In this document: piece by piece, positions 26,507 through 35,051 of the stretch
Numbering within the stretch: position 1 is the stretch's first letter
Layout of the letters: the number at the start of each line of letters is the position of its first letter
DNA from: DATFKA01 sp035268885
GTDB lineage: Bacteria > Bacteroidota > Bacteroidia > Chitinophagales > Saprospiraceae
Direction: 5' to 3'
Assembly (NCBI GenBank): GCA_035268885.1
Contig: DATFKA010000173.1
Span: forward strand, 16,556-80,555
DNA: 64,000 nucleotides
Program-made: the position numbers and the translations under genes
The notes under the pieces: model-generated
What the model saw: the letters and a program-made list of their open reading frames with translations, nothing else
Told to the model about the DNA's origin: nothing
Databases searched by the model: none

Positions 26507-27331
26507 TTATTTTATGCTCTTTTCAATACCTGTGTAACGTAAGGAAAAACTGGGACTAAAGCCAAGAAACTCGTGGCGACTGGCCGCAATATCGATAGCC
26601 CAGTCCGGCAATATTTTAATGCCCAGACCAAAAGAAAGGCGGGTAGGAGCAGTACCTACACCCAGACGCAGGGAAAATGTATCCTCGATCTGATAATCAA
26701 CTCCGGCTTTGAATTGTGCAGGAAAATCAATGTCCTTATACACCTCCGCTACTAAATCCAGGTCTTCGGAGGCTTGATAGACCAGGCCAATTTGCAGCGA
26801 AGAAAAAGTGGGCTCTCTCTCACTTACCCTGGCTCGGATGGGATTGTACAGGTAGGCACCAGCCTGCAAAGTCGGACTCAAGTTCGCCTGTAGTCCCAGG
26901 GCAAAGGTCAAAAAGCCTTTGTTGCCATATTCGGAGATGTTTTGGTTCCAGTAAATCATTTCTGCGCCCAGGCTAAGCTGGCTATTTAGTGGCCGACTAT
27001 AGGCCAGGCTAAATTGTAATTCGCGATAAGCATCAAAACCAAAAGTAGCGGCTTTCAGACCCAAGGTACTACTTCCAAGGGGACTGGCCAGACCAAAACC
27101 AGCGCCTTGTAATTCGGAAAGGGCAAAGGGAGATTCCATCACGGCAATTCCCTGTAATGAAGTGATTTGGCTGAGCCCGGCGGTGTTCCCGTACAGCGAA
27201 AAAATACCCTCGTTCATTACGGTACTGCCGGCCATTGCCTGACTGCGGGCATCTGACAGATGGTGTATACCCGATTGTGCATCAAGGTGAGTAAGGATAA
27301 ATAAGAAGAAGAGCAGTAGTACGCATCGCAT
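26507..27331 (-). CDS. Outer-membrane beta-barrel protein of unknown function
   Basis: 274 residues from the ATG at 27331, which begins a signal peptide (MRCVLLLFFLFILTHLDAQ); a longer in-frame start at 27421 would add 30 polar residues and is unlikely. After the signal, the mature start HHLSDARSQAMAGSTVMNEGIFSLYGNTAGL resembles the PorV/PorQ/UPF0164-like barrel family, then alternating amphipathic strands such as LQFSLAYSRPL and FSLRLGVGTAP run to the C-terminus. Family assignment is tentative; it might be a T9SS-accessory or fatty-acid-channel-like protein. It forms an operon with mqnB (2-bp gap). Confidence 0.75.
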   Translation of the reverse strand: MRCVLLLFFLFILTHLDAQSGIHHLSDARSQAMAGSTVMNEGIFSLYGNTAGLSQITSLQGIAVMESPFALSELQGAGFGLASPLGSSTLGLKAATFGFDAYRELQFSLAYSRPLNSQLSLGAEMIYWNQNISEYGNKGFLTFALGLQANLSPTLQAGAYLYNPIRARVSEREPTFSSLQIGLVYQASEDLDLVAEVYKDIDFPAQFKAGVDYQIEDTFSLRLGVGTAPTRLSFGLGIKILPDWAIDIAASRHEFLGFSPSFSLRYTGIEKSIK

Positions 27332-27351
27332 ATTGGCTAGATTGACCAGGC

Positions 27352-27359
27352 CAAATATA
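27352..27359 (-). promoter_or_regulatory. -7 box candidate for the barrel protein-mqnB unit
   Basis: On the minus strand this reads TATATTTG, matching TAnnTTTG, 20 bases before the ATG at 27331. No TTG at the expected distance was found, so support is partial. It faces the lipB promoter on the other strand. Confidence 0.4.
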
Positions 27360-27382
27360 GTGATTCTAGCGTGATTTATAGC

Positions 27383-27413
27383 TTGTTTAGGAGCAATTAA
27401 TTGCTTACTTTTG
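27383..27413 (+). promoter_or_regulatory. Bacteroidota-type promoter for lipB
   Basis: TTG at 27383-27385, a 20-base spacer and TACTTTTG at 27406-27413, about 51 bases ahead of the lipB ATG. Good match to the Bacteroidota consensus TTG-N17-20-TAnnTTTG. Confidence 0.6.
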
Positions 27414-27464
27414 CGCCGCATTTCAGCTTAAAGGATGGAATTTAAATAAGCGATCAGCGGAGGA

Positions 27465-28169
27465 ATGAAAAAAGTAATATTTAAGGATCTCGGTCGTATC
27501 GACTATCAGGAAGCCTGGGACTACCAGACGCGCGTCCATAAAGCGATCGTTCAACGCAAGTTAGCCATCCGCAATGAAGAATCGACGGATTTGCCGCTGC
27601 CCCACCAATTGCTTTTTTGTGAGCACCCCCCCGTATATACCCTGGGTAAAAGTGGTTCCCTTGACCACCTCTTGCTAAACGAAGATGAACTCGCCAGCCA
27701 GGGTTTCACTTTTTACAAAATTAATCGAGGGGGAGATATTACTTATCACGGACCAGGACAACTGGTCGGTTATCCCATTTTTGATATGGAGCGCTTTTTT
27801 ACGGATATCCATAAATATGTCCGTTATATTGAAGAAGCCATTATTCGGACCATAGCAGATTATGGCCTGGAGGGCTTTCGCCTAAAAGGCTATACTGGCG
27901 TTTGGCTGGAAGCAGAAGGGGACTTGCCTAAACGGAAAATTTGTGCCATTGGGGTGCACCTGAGTCGGTGGGTAACGATGCATGGCTTTGCCTTCAATGT
28001 AAATACAGACCTTAGCCATTTTGGCCATATTGTCCCCTGTGGGATTGACGATAAAGATAAAGGCGTGACCTCCCTGGCAAAAGAAATGGGGCGTGCAGTT
28101 GATATAGTAGAGGTGAAGGAACAAGTAAAACAACGATTCCAGGAATTATTCGAATTTGAATTTGAATAA
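27465..28169 (+). CDS. lipB: Lipoyl(octanoyl) transferase
   Basis: Moves octanoate from acyl carrier protein to the E2/GcvH lipoyl domains. 234 residues. Signature segments are RGGDITYHGPGQLVGYPI, then RKICAIGVHLSRWVTMHGFAFNV with catalytic Lys158, and VPCGI with the acyl-accepting Cys192. Length and order are as in E. coli LipB. No lipA is adjacent. The gene has its own promoter and diverges from the mqnB unit. Confidence 0.95.
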   Translation: MKKVIFKDLGRIDYQEAWDYQTRVHKAIVQRKLAIRNEESTDLPLPHQLLFCEHPPVYTLGKSGSLDHLLLNEDELASQGFTFYKINRGGDITYHGPGQLVGYPIFDMERFFTDIHKYVRYIEEAIIRTIADYGLEGFRLKGYTGVWLEAEGDLPKRKICAIGVHLSRWVTMHGFAFNVNTDLSHFGHIVPCGIDDKDKGVTSLAKEMGRAVDIVEVKEQVKQRFQELFEFEFE

Positions 28170-28234
28170 GATTTCATTTACCGCTTACCCTTAGGATGAT
28201 CTGAGCATCCGGGTAAAAACGAAAATATGCGAAA

Positions 28235-28633
28235 ATGAGGAGTGATATTCCAGATTTAAAAGTAGAAGGCGTCGCAGTGGCCATTGTCCCGCGAAAGGAT
28301 GACGATCAGCTGTGGGATTCTTATTTGATTAATTTAAAGGAGGAATATATTGAAAACGTCCTGGTTAATTCCCGTGGTTATGGGCAATTCAAGGGGGATA
28401 AAGTAAAGACGACCATCCTACGGCATTTTTTCGAGCAAATTAAGCCAAACACCATCATCAAAATCGAGCCGATTCAGGTAAAGCTCTTCGGTCTGACCAA
28501 TGAATATTGGGTGAGTTTTAGCTACGATGGGAATTTGTACGATAAGAAATACGTTTTCGTGCGGGGGAGTATCGATGAGAATAACTTCACCAGTATCCCT
28601 TATACCAATTGGAAAGGTGTAATGATCCGGTAA
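28235..28633 (+). CDS. Conserved hypothetical protein
   Basis: 132 residues, no signal peptide, no membrane segment. It appears to be a mixed alpha/beta cytosolic protein: segments such as GVAVAIVPRKDDD, WDSYLINL, IENVLVNSRGYG and YDKKYVFVRGSI look like beta strands. I believe it belongs to an uncharacterised Bacteroidota-restricted family but cannot name it. It lies 65 bp after lipB and 25 bp before the thioesterase gene on the same strand, so it may share a transcript with either. Confidence 0.65.
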   Translation: MRSDIPDLKVEGVAVAIVPRKDDDQLWDSYLINLKEEYIENVLVNSRGYGQFKGDKVKTTILRHFFEQIKPNTIIKIEPIQVKLFGLTNEYWVSFSYDGNLYDKKYVFVRGSIDENNFTSIPYTNWKGVMIR

Positions 28634-28658
28634 TGATCCGCTCCAATAAACAACACAA

Positions 28659-29198
28659 ATGCAAAACAACGAACTACGCGGCAAAAAAGTAGCGGACTCC
28701 AGGACAATCATGACCGAAATGATCATGCCTAATGACACCAACCCGATGGGCAATCTGATGGGTGGGAATTTATTACGTCTAATGGATGTGGTCTCCGGTA
28801 TCTGTGCGGGTAAACACTGTGAGGCGAACGTAGTCACCGCTTCGGTGGATCACGTTTCGTTCCAGCGGCCAGTACATCTTGGTGATGTCGTCAGTCTGGA
28901 AGCTACCGTCACCCGCGCCTTTCGTACCTCTTTGGAGGTGTACGTCGAGGTTTTTGCGGCCAACATCAAAGGCCTGGAGAATCGTCGCTGCAACCATGCT
29001 TATTTTACTTTTGTGGCATTAGATGAAGAAAATGCGAAACCTATTCCCGTTCCGCCCGTATTACCTCTTAACGAGATCGAAATGCAACGCTACGAAAGTG
29101 CCCCCCGTCGGCGTGAAGTTCGTCTGATCCTTAGTGGACGAATGAAGCCAGAAGACGCCGGTGAGCTAAAAGCTTACTTTAAAGATGCTTCGCGGTAG
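28659..29198 (+). CDS. Acyl-CoA thioesterase, hotdog fold (YciA/ACOT-like)
   Basis: Hydrolyses acyl-CoA to free acid and CoA. 179 residues. The hotdog core runs about 20-135: MIMPNDTNPMGNLMGGNLLRLMD carries the catalytic Asn/Asp-Gly region around the central helix, and ASVDHVSFQRPVHLGDVVSL is the typical second strand. The extra C-terminal about 45 residues, rich in charges (RRREVRLILSGRM), are an added tail without an assigned role. Preferred chain length is unknown. Confidence 0.87.
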   Translation: MQNNELRGKKVADSRTIMTEMIMPNDTNPMGNLMGGNLLRLMDVVSGICAGKHCEANVVTASVDHVSFQRPVHLGDVVSLEATVTRAFRTSLEVYVEVFAANIKGLENRRCNHAYFTFVALDEENAKPIPVPPVLPLNEIEMQRYESAPRRREVRLILSGRMKPEDAGELKAYFKDASR

Positions 29199-29358
29199 AT
29201 AATTGCTAGCGATTTATCCTTGCTTTAGCTATTTTTATATATTTCCTGCGCTTTTGAACCGTAAATTTCGATTTTTTTGTTATTTTTAAGGCAAGATAAA
29301 ATTATAATATCCACTCTATCAAGAGTCATATAAAGAAGTATAATCGGTTTTTGGGATA

Positions 29359-29400
29359 GCCTCTCTCCATTTTCAAGCCAAGGAGGGGGGCATTTTTTTA
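29359..29400 (+). terminator. Rho-independent terminator
   Basis: GCCTCTCTCC (29359-29368) can pair along its full 10 bases with GGAGGGGGGC (29382-29391), including two G-U pairs, with a 13-nt loop, followed by ATTTTTTTA. A stem plus U-tract on the plus strand. It lies 160 bases after the thioesterase stop and 94 before the M1 peptidase start, so it could end the upstream transcript or act in the peptidase leader. Confidence 0.6.
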
Positions 29401-29493
29401 TCAACTCTCCAAATAGTTCCTTACTTTTAGGCGTTTTTAAAGTGGCTATCGTCTGAATAGTTAAATGATTACCTAATCAAAGCAGTTTGTTAT

Positions 29494-31347
29494 ATGAAAA
29501 AATCAGTATTGATTTTACTAGCCCTTTTTGGGCTAGCCCCTAATTTTTTGATGGCCCAGCCCGAACGCTGGCAACAAAGAGCAGAATACAAAATGGACAT
29601 CGATTTTGATGTGACCACCCATCAATTTGACGGAACCCAGTCCCTGAAGTATTACAATAACTCTCCTGATACGCTGTACAAAGTATTTTACCATCTGTAC
29701 TTTAATGCTTTTCAACCAGAAAGTATGATGGATGTGCGTTCCCGGACTATTTCTGATCCGGACCGTCGGGTAGGGGACCGGATCTCCAAATTAGACGAAT
29801 CGGAGATTGGTTTTATTAAGGTGGCTTCACTGGAACAAGATGGTCAAACTACGGAATTTGAAATCGTAGGTACTATCCTGGAGGTGACCCCCGCGGAGCC
29901 TATCCTACCCAATAGTTCAACGGAATTTGAAATGGAATTTACCGGACAAGTGCCGGTCCAGATTCGGCGCTCCGGTCGTAATAACGCAGAAGGTATTGAT
30001 TATTCTATGGCCCAATGGTACCCCAAGATGGCCGAGTACGATTATCAGGGCTGGCACGCTAACCCTTACGTAGGTCGTGAATTTTATGGTATCTGGGGAG
30101 ATTTTGATGTCACCATTGCCATTGATCGCGATTATGTAGTGGCCGCTACCGGGTATCTACAAAATCCAGAAGAAATTGGTCACGGCTACGCAGAGGAAAG
30201 CAAGGTAAAAAAGCCCCGGGGTGAAAAGCTGAACTGGCACTTTGTGGCCGAAGATGTACACGATTTCCTCTGGGCGGCTGATCCGGATTATGAGCACCTT
30301 ACTCTAGAGCGGGAAAATGGAAATAAATTGCATTTTTTCTTCCAACCAGGTAGCCGAACCACTGAAAACTGGGAGCAATTGCCCCGGGTTATGGATGCGG
30401 CCTTCAGTTACATTAATGAAAACTTTGGACAGTACGCCTATAAAAAATATTCCTTCATTCAGGGAGGAGACGGCGGTATGGAATACCCCATGGCTACCTT
30501 GATTACCGGAGAGCGAAGTTTTGGTAGTCTGGTCGGCGTATCCGTTCACGAGCTGATGCACTCCTGGTACCAAATGATGTTGGGGTCGAACGAGGCGCTT
30601 TACGCCTGGATGGATGAGGGTTTCACCTCCTATGCTTCTAACCGGGTAATGAATTACCTGCGCGCCGAAGGTTTGTTGAATGGTAAGGCCGTGGAGAACC
30701 CCCAGCTACGCTCTTACGCTGGCTATATTAATCTGGCGCGGACCCCACTGGAAGAACCCTTATCTACCCACTCGGATCACTTTATGACCAACCGGGCATA
30801 CGGTACAGGGTCTTATTCTAAAGGAGCTGTCTTTTTGCACCAGATGGAATACATCATTGGCGAAGAAGACTTCGATAAGGGATTGCTGCGCTACTTCAAT
30901 ACCTGGAAAATGAAGCATCCGAATGCCCATGATGTCATTCGCATCTTTGAAAAGCAGTCGGGACTGGAGCTAGACTGGTACCGCGAATATTGGGTAAATA
31001 CCACCCATAATATAGATTATGGCATAGATAAAGTGGAAGAACAGGATGACCAGACCATCGTCACGCTGGAAAGGATTGGTCGGATGCCCATGCCCATAGA
31101 TGTGCAGGTGACTTATACCGACGGGAGTATAGAGCTCTTTAATATTCCACTGCGTATCATGCGCGGTCATAAACCCGCAGAGAACGCAACCGCTAAATAC
31201 ACTGTGATGGAGGACTGGCCCTGGACACATCCTACTTATGAATTGGTCATTGATAAACCAACTGGCATGATTCAGGAAGTAGCCATTGACCCAACCCGGC
31301 GTATGGCCGATGTGGACATGGAGAACAACGCCATGAAAGTCAATTAA
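29494..31347 (+). CDS. Exported M1-family zinc metallopeptidase
   Basis: Aminopeptidase N-type enzyme, 617 residues. Signal peptide MKKSVLILLALFGLAPNFLMAQ, so periplasmic or further exported; no T9SS C-terminal domain is present. N-terminal M1 beta domain (about 25-230), then GGDGGMEYPMAT (equivalent of GxMEN), the zinc site HELMH at 352-356 and third ligand Glu375, giving the exact HExxH-x18-E spacing. The C-terminal part after about 510 is a short beta domain rather than the long ERAP-type repeats. Probably digests extracellular peptides. The cupin gene starts 7 bp after its stop. Confidence 0.92.
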   Translation: MKKSVLILLALFGLAPNFLMAQPERWQQRAEYKMDIDFDVTTHQFDGTQSLKYYNNSPDTLYKVFYHLYFNAFQPESMMDVRSRTISDPDRRVGDRISKLDESEIGFIKVASLEQDGQTTEFEIVGTILEVTPAEPILPNSSTEFEMEFTGQVPVQIRRSGRNNAEGIDYSMAQWYPKMAEYDYQGWHANPYVGREFYGIWGDFDVTIAIDRDYVVAATGYLQNPEEIGHGYAEESKVKKPRGEKLNWHFVAEDVHDFLWAADPDYEHLTLERENGNKLHFFFQPGSRTTENWEQLPRVMDAAFSYINENFGQYAYKKYSFIQGGDGGMEYPMATLITGERSFGSLVGVSVHELMHSWYQMMLGSNEALYAWMDEGFTSYASNRVMNYLRAEGLLNGKAVENPQLRSYAGYINLARTPLEEPLSTHSDHFMTNRAYGTGSYSKGAVFLHQMEYIIGEEDFDKGLLRYFNTWKMKHPNAHDVIRIFEKQSGLELDWYREYWVNTTHNIDYGIDKVEEQDDQTIVTLERIGRMPMPIDVQVTYTDGSIELFNIPLRIMRGHKPAENATAKYTVMEDWPWTHPTYELVIDKPTGMIQEVAIDPTRRMADVDMENNAMKVN

Positions 31348-31354
31348 GAGATTT

Positions 31355-31723
31355 ATGTTGCATAAAAAAATAGCATCACTGGCTGCTTTTACAGCCGGTG
31401 ATGCTACCACCATTCGCGAGGTTCTTCACCCTAAAAATGAAGCGGTTGACTTAGGCTACAGCCTGGCGGAAGCCCGACTGGAGCCCGGTAAGGCCTCCTA
31501 TCCACATGTTCTGGAACAACAATCGGAACTGTATTTGTTCGTCCAGGGTCAGGCCCGGGTACACGTGGGAGAGGAGCAAAAACGGGTGCAGGCCGGTGAA
31601 ATCGTCCTGGTACCCGCAGGTGTTCTACAATACGTAGAGAACATCGGTGCGCAGGAACTGGTTTTTTATTGTATTGTGAATCCACCCTGGAAAGAGAAAG
31701 ATGAGCAGGTATTCAATGAGTAG
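31355..31723 (+). CDS. Cupin-domain protein
   Basis: 122-residue single-domain cupin. SYPHVLEQQSELYLFVQGQARVHVGEE and GEIVLVPAGVLQYVENIG correspond to cupin motifs 1 and 2, though motif 1 has His-x4-Gln/Glu rather than the usual HxH. Metal binding is plausible through His and Glu residues. Substrate unknown. It sits 7 bp after the M1 peptidase and 21 bp before the glycosyltransferase, suggesting one transcript. Confidence 0.82.
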   Translation: MLHKKIASLAAFTAGDATTIREVLHPKNEAVDLGYSLAEARLEPGKASYPHVLEQQSELYLFVQGQARVHVGEEQKRVQAGEIVLVPAGVLQYVENIGAQELVFYCIVNPPWKEKDEQVFNE

Positions 31724-31744
31724 CTAGTTTAGAGAAATAAGTCT

Positions 31745-32938
31745 ATGCAAATCCTACAGCTCTGCAAAAAGTATCCCTATCCTCCTAAAGATGGCGAATC
31801 CGTCGCGATCTATAACCTGGCTGCTTCTCTTCAGGAAGCCGGCGCTACCCTTGATTTGTTGACCATGAATACCAGCCGACACGAAATGTCGATCAAGGTT
31901 ATACCTAATCTCTCTTTTTACCGAAAGGTAGAAACCGTAGCCGTCGATAATCGAATCAGGATGCTTCCCGCTTTTCGGAATCTGTTTTCCCCAAAGAGTT
32001 ATCACATTGAACGCTTTCGCTCTCCGGCTTTCGCAAAAAAACTAGAACACTTATTACAGGCCCAGGAATACGATGTGGTGCAATTGGAGACGCTTTACCT
32101 GGCCATTTATATCCCCATTATACGAAAATATAGTCGGGCAAAAATCTGCCTGCGCGCACACAACGTAGAGCACGAAATTTGGGAGCGTATCGTAGGAAAC
32201 ACCCCCGTAGGACTAAAACGCTGGTACCTGAACCACCTCACGCAGAAACTGAAGAATTACGAAAAGAGCCAATTGTCTAATTACGACCTGCTGGCGGCTA
32301 TCTCCAGTCGCGATTGGGCCAAATATCGGGAATTGGGCTACACTGGCGAGGGACTGGTGGTTCCCATTGGTTTTGACCCTCAGGCCTACGAACCTGTCTT
32401 TCATCATTACCGGCAGCGCTTGTCGATTGGTTTTATCGGATCACTGGACTGGCTACCCAATCTGGAAGGATTACAATGGTTCCTGGATAGAGTTTGGCCA
32501 GGTATTCACCAGCGTTGTCCGGATCTGACCTTACACATCGCCGGTCGAAATACCCCCCGCTGGCTACTGGACCTAAAAAAAGACCAGGTGACGGTCCACG
32601 GCGAAGTAGAAGATGCGCAGGCTTTTATTAAAGCCCACACCCTTGCACTGGTACCCTTGCGATCGGGTAGTGGTATGCGCGTAAAAATATTGGAGGCTAT
32701 GGCACTCGGTAAGGTAGTGTTGACCACCAGCCTGGGACTGGAAGGTATCCCTGCCCGCGACGGACAGGAGGTCCTAATCGCCGATCAGCCCGAAACCTTT
32801 TTAGAAAAAATTCACTTCTGTCAAATCGCTCCCGACCGCTTGACCAATATGGGGAAAAATGCTCGCAGTCTGGTGGAATCTCATTTCGATCGCCGGGGTA
32901 TTGCTGAGGAATTGTTGGAGGTGTATGGAAAGGAGTGA
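31745..32938 (+). CDS. Glycosyltransferase family 4 protein
   Basis: GT-B fold glycosyltransferase, 397 residues, likely acting at the cytosolic face of the inner membrane on a cell-surface polysaccharide or glycolipid. The N-terminal domain begins MQILQLCKKYPYPPKDGESV, the acceptor-side GGE-like loop. HNVEHEIWERI is the conserved hinge segment. In the C-terminal donor domain IGFIGSLDWLPNLEG and VPLRSGSGMRVKILEAMALGKVV (with the EAMA donor motif) are diagnostic. Donor and acceptor sugars cannot be inferred; no other glycan cluster genes are adjacent. Confidence 0.9.
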   Translation: MQILQLCKKYPYPPKDGESVAIYNLAASLQEAGATLDLLTMNTSRHEMSIKVIPNLSFYRKVETVAVDNRIRMLPAFRNLFSPKSYHIERFRSPAFAKKLEHLLQAQEYDVVQLETLYLAIYIPIIRKYSRAKICLRAHNVEHEIWERIVGNTPVGLKRWYLNHLTQKLKNYEKSQLSNYDLLAAISSRDWAKYRELGYTGEGLVVPIGFDPQAYEPVFHHYRQRLSIGFIGSLDWLPNLEGLQWFLDRVWPGIHQRCPDLTLHIAGRNTPRWLLDLKKDQVTVHGEVEDAQAFIKAHTLALVPLRSGSGMRVKILEAMALGKVVLTTSLGLEGIPARDGQEVLIADQPETFLEKIHFCQIAPDRLTNMGKNARSLVESHFDRRGIAEELLEVYGKE

Positions 32939-33319
32939 ATTTGACTAAGATTTATCTTTAAAATTTGATCGTAGTCCCTGACCACATCGCCAAACGGCCA
33001 CCAGAAAAAGAGGACTAAAACGACTGGAAGAGTTTAATCCCAGCGAAGATTGAGTGGCAGAAAACCTAAGGTCATACCCGTTAAATCTAAGCTGCCCAAA
33101 ATTGGGCGCAACGAAAGAATCACCGTTCAGTACACCGATGGGCGCCTGGTCCAGGATATCAAATTCAAAAAAGGAAAGGACGATTTGGAAAGGGGCGATT
33201 GCGTGCTGGTCGACTAATGGCAGGCAGCAAAAACGACCCTTTGGAGCTATTTTAAACTTATTTACATAATAACTTGATTTATTTTATAAACTACTTTATA
33301 TTTACTGAAAATAATCGTT
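32939..33319. other. Intergenic region between glycosyltransferase and membrane-protein gene
   Basis: 381 bp. Apart from the SecA-tail-like fragment (33050-33217), which contains the 14-bp palindrome GCCCAAAATTGGGC at 33094-33107, nothing was recognised. The last 80 bases before the next start are strongly A/T-rich and probably hold its promoter. Confidence 0.5.
33050..33217 (+). pseudogene. Orphan SecA C-terminal-like fragment (55 codons)
   Basis: A TTG-initiated frame of 55 codons reads SGRKPKVIPVKS, then KIGRNERITVQYTDG, DIKFKK and ends GDCVLVD-stop. The layout resembles the extreme C-terminal tail I associate with Bacteroidota SecA (GRNE/D, VTVQYxDG, DVKFK, CVLI). An in-frame TAA lies 15 bases upstream, and the upstream bases show no SecA body in any frame, so this is a detached tail: a decayed partial duplication or recombination scar, or a tiny gene. 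The family match is from memory and unverified. Confidence 0.35.
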
Positions 33320-33904
33320 ATGGATAAAAATATTTCACCACAAGAAAGCCTGTCGATCATCACGGGCATGATTCAGGAAGCGCGGCAGCGCTACGAGGAG
33401 AACGGTCTGGTCTTTATGGTCTGGGGGGGCTCCATTGCCCTGGTAGCCCTGGCACAATTTTACCTGATGTGGGATAAGTTAGAGTCGATATCGGGCTTTC
33501 CTTACATGGCACTGGTCCTGCCGGGTATTTTCACCGGTATTTATTACAGTCGCAAGGGAAAGGGGGCACCTAAACGGAGCAATCCTATCTCGCGTATCAT
33601 GAAATTCGTCTGGCTGGCCCTGGCCCTGAATCTGTTCATCCTGGGTTTTGGCTTCTTTTTTAAGCTGGGCTATAACCTCATTCCCGTCATTATGATCCTG
33701 CAGGGACTGGGATTGATTCTCTCCGGCTCGGCAATTCGAAACCGGATTTTTCTGGGTGCCGGCGTGCTGACGCAGATCCTGGCTTACGTCGGATTTTTCA
33801 CTGCACCCCTATATCAGCCTCTTTTATTGGCGGGAATGGGTATCTTTGCCTTGTTTATTCCGGGATACGCGCTGTACCGCGCAAAAAAACAAAAGAATGT
33901 TTAA
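33320..33904 (+). CDS. Six-TM membrane protein of unknown function
   Basis: 194 residues with six predicted membrane helices, after a short amphipathic N-terminus (SPQESLSIITGMIQEARQRY). Helices include GLVFMVWGGSIALVALAQFY, ALALNLFILGFGFFF, MILQGLGLILSG and LLLAGMGIFALFIPGYALY. No transporter motif was recognised. The downstream winged-helix regulator gene overlaps its end by eight bases. Small membrane protein plus winged-helix pairs of this sort are frequent in Bacteroidota, and the membrane protein may be the regulator's target or sensor partner. Confidence 0.75.
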   Translation: MDKNISPQESLSIITGMIQEARQRYEENGLVFMVWGGSIALVALAQFYLMWDKLESISGFPYMALVLPGIFTGIYYSRKGKGAPKRSNPISRIMKFVWLALALNLFILGFGFFFKLGYNLIPVIMILQGLGLILSGSAIRNRIFLGAGVLTQILAYVGFFTAPLYQPLLLAGMGIFALFIPGYALYRAKKQKNV

Positions 33905-34184
33905 AGAGCTGGATCCATTGTTGCACTCTCAACTCCGCCTGGCCATCATGTCTTTTCTAGTGGCCAACGAGGAGTCGGATTTTAATGAACTTAAAGAAGT
34001 TACGGAAGCTTCTTCCGGTAATCTGAGCGTGCAATTGAAAAAATTGGAAAAGGCCAAATACGTCGAGCTCCAAAAGGGCTTCAAAAATAATTATCAGCAC
34101 ACAGCTATCCTGATCACTAAAACGGGCCTGGATGCCTTTGAGACCTATGTCGAAGCACTCAAAAAATACCTACATACGGACTAG
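33897..34184 (+). CDS. Winged-helix transcriptional regulator
   Basis: 95-residue single-domain regulator. Start ATG at 33897 (MFKELDPLLHSQLRLAIMS), overlapping the membrane protein gene by eight bases; an earlier in-frame start at 33846 would read through that gene and is unlikely. The body, FLVANEESDFNELKEVTEAS, SGNLSVQLKKLEKAKYVEL (recognition helix region) and TKTGLDAFETYVEAL, matches the HTH_34 / ArsR-like winged-helix family. It probably controls this operon; the ligand is unknown. Confidence 0.85.
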   Translation: MFKELDPLLHSQLRLAIMSFLVANEESDFNELKEVTEASSGNLSVQLKKLEKAKYVELQKGFKNNYQHTAILITKTGLDAFETYVEALKKYLHTD

Positions 34185-34239
34185 AATCAATTTTTTTCTT
34201 AATCCAGTTTACATTTTAAACTAAATTAAAATATAAATC

Positions 34240-35007
34240 ATGCAACATTTATTGATCACTACCATGCTATGCTTTACTTGCTTATTCTTTAGCCAAACTG
34301 CCGGTGCTAGTCCGGCTTCTCCCAACGATTCTTTACTCAACGGAATAGAGCAGACGATCGATCGTAAATTCGTGAGTAGCTTGGCCCGGGGCCAGGTACG
34401 CCCCCTGGCGGAGCTCATTACACAATTGGAACAGGGCCGTACCCTAACCCGGCAGCCGCTCTATCGCTACTGGCAGGCCTACGCTTTGTTCTGGCAGGCG
34501 ATATACCACATGCAACAGGAAGACACTAAAGAAGCAGAAAAAGCGACCGACGCAGCCATTGCTTTACTTAAAAAAAGCAATAATAAAACGGCCGAAGACT
34601 ACGCGCTTTTGGGTTTTCTACAGGGCTTTTCGATTCCTTTCAAGGCCAGTCTGCGAGCCCCCTTTATTTCCGCCCAGGCCTCTAAAAATGCCCGCATTGC
34701 CCTGGAGATGCAGCCCGATAATGCTCGCGCCTATTACGTGCTGGGCAATAACGATTACTACACACCCGCTCAGTTTGGCGGCGGTGAAAAGGTAGAGGAG
34801 TATTTGCGCAAAGCGATTGAATTGGCGGCTGCCCAGACGCCTAATCCCTATCTGCCTGCCTGGGGAGGGGAGCAGGCTTACGAAATGCTGATTCGCTTCT
34901 ACGAACGCGAGCGCGAAGATCAACAATTAGAACAGACCCTGGCAGCGGCCCTGCGGGCTTACCCAGATAGTTTCCGTCTCAACGAACTGGCTGGCAACCT
35001 TAATTAA
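34240..35007 (+). CDS. Exported TPR-like protein
   Basis: 255 residues. Signal peptide (MQHLLITTMLCFTCLFFSQTAGA) then mostly helical repeats: KEAEKATDAAIALLKK, ALEMQPDNARAYYVLGNN and EEYLRKAIELAAAQ resemble TPR helices. YYTPAQFGGGEKVEEYLRKA is a pattern seen in periplasmic TPR proteins near TonB receptors in Bacteroidota. Probably a periplasmic scaffold for the receptor encoded 44 bp downstream; no enzymatic motif is present. Confidence 0.75.
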   Translation: MQHLLITTMLCFTCLFFSQTAGASPASPNDSLLNGIEQTIDRKFVSSLARGQVRPLAELITQLEQGRTLTRQPLYRYWQAYALFWQAIYHMQQEDTKEAEKATDAAIALLKKSNNKTAEDYALLGFLQGFSIPFKASLRAPFISAQASKNARIALEMQPDNARAYYVLGNNDYYTPAQFGGGEKVEEYLRKAIELAAAQTPNPYLPAWGGEQAYEMLIRFYEREREDQQLEQTLAAALRAYPDSFRLNELAGNLN

Positions 35008-35051
35008 GACGGGCGACCTTACCTCCATTTTTTACACTAAATTTTTTCATC

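Noticed and set aside
33054..33269. 71-codon frame overlapping the SecA-tail-like fragment in another frame
   Set aside because: Ser/Lys/Arg-rich translation without conserved pattern; the frame at 33050-33217 has the recognisable motif.
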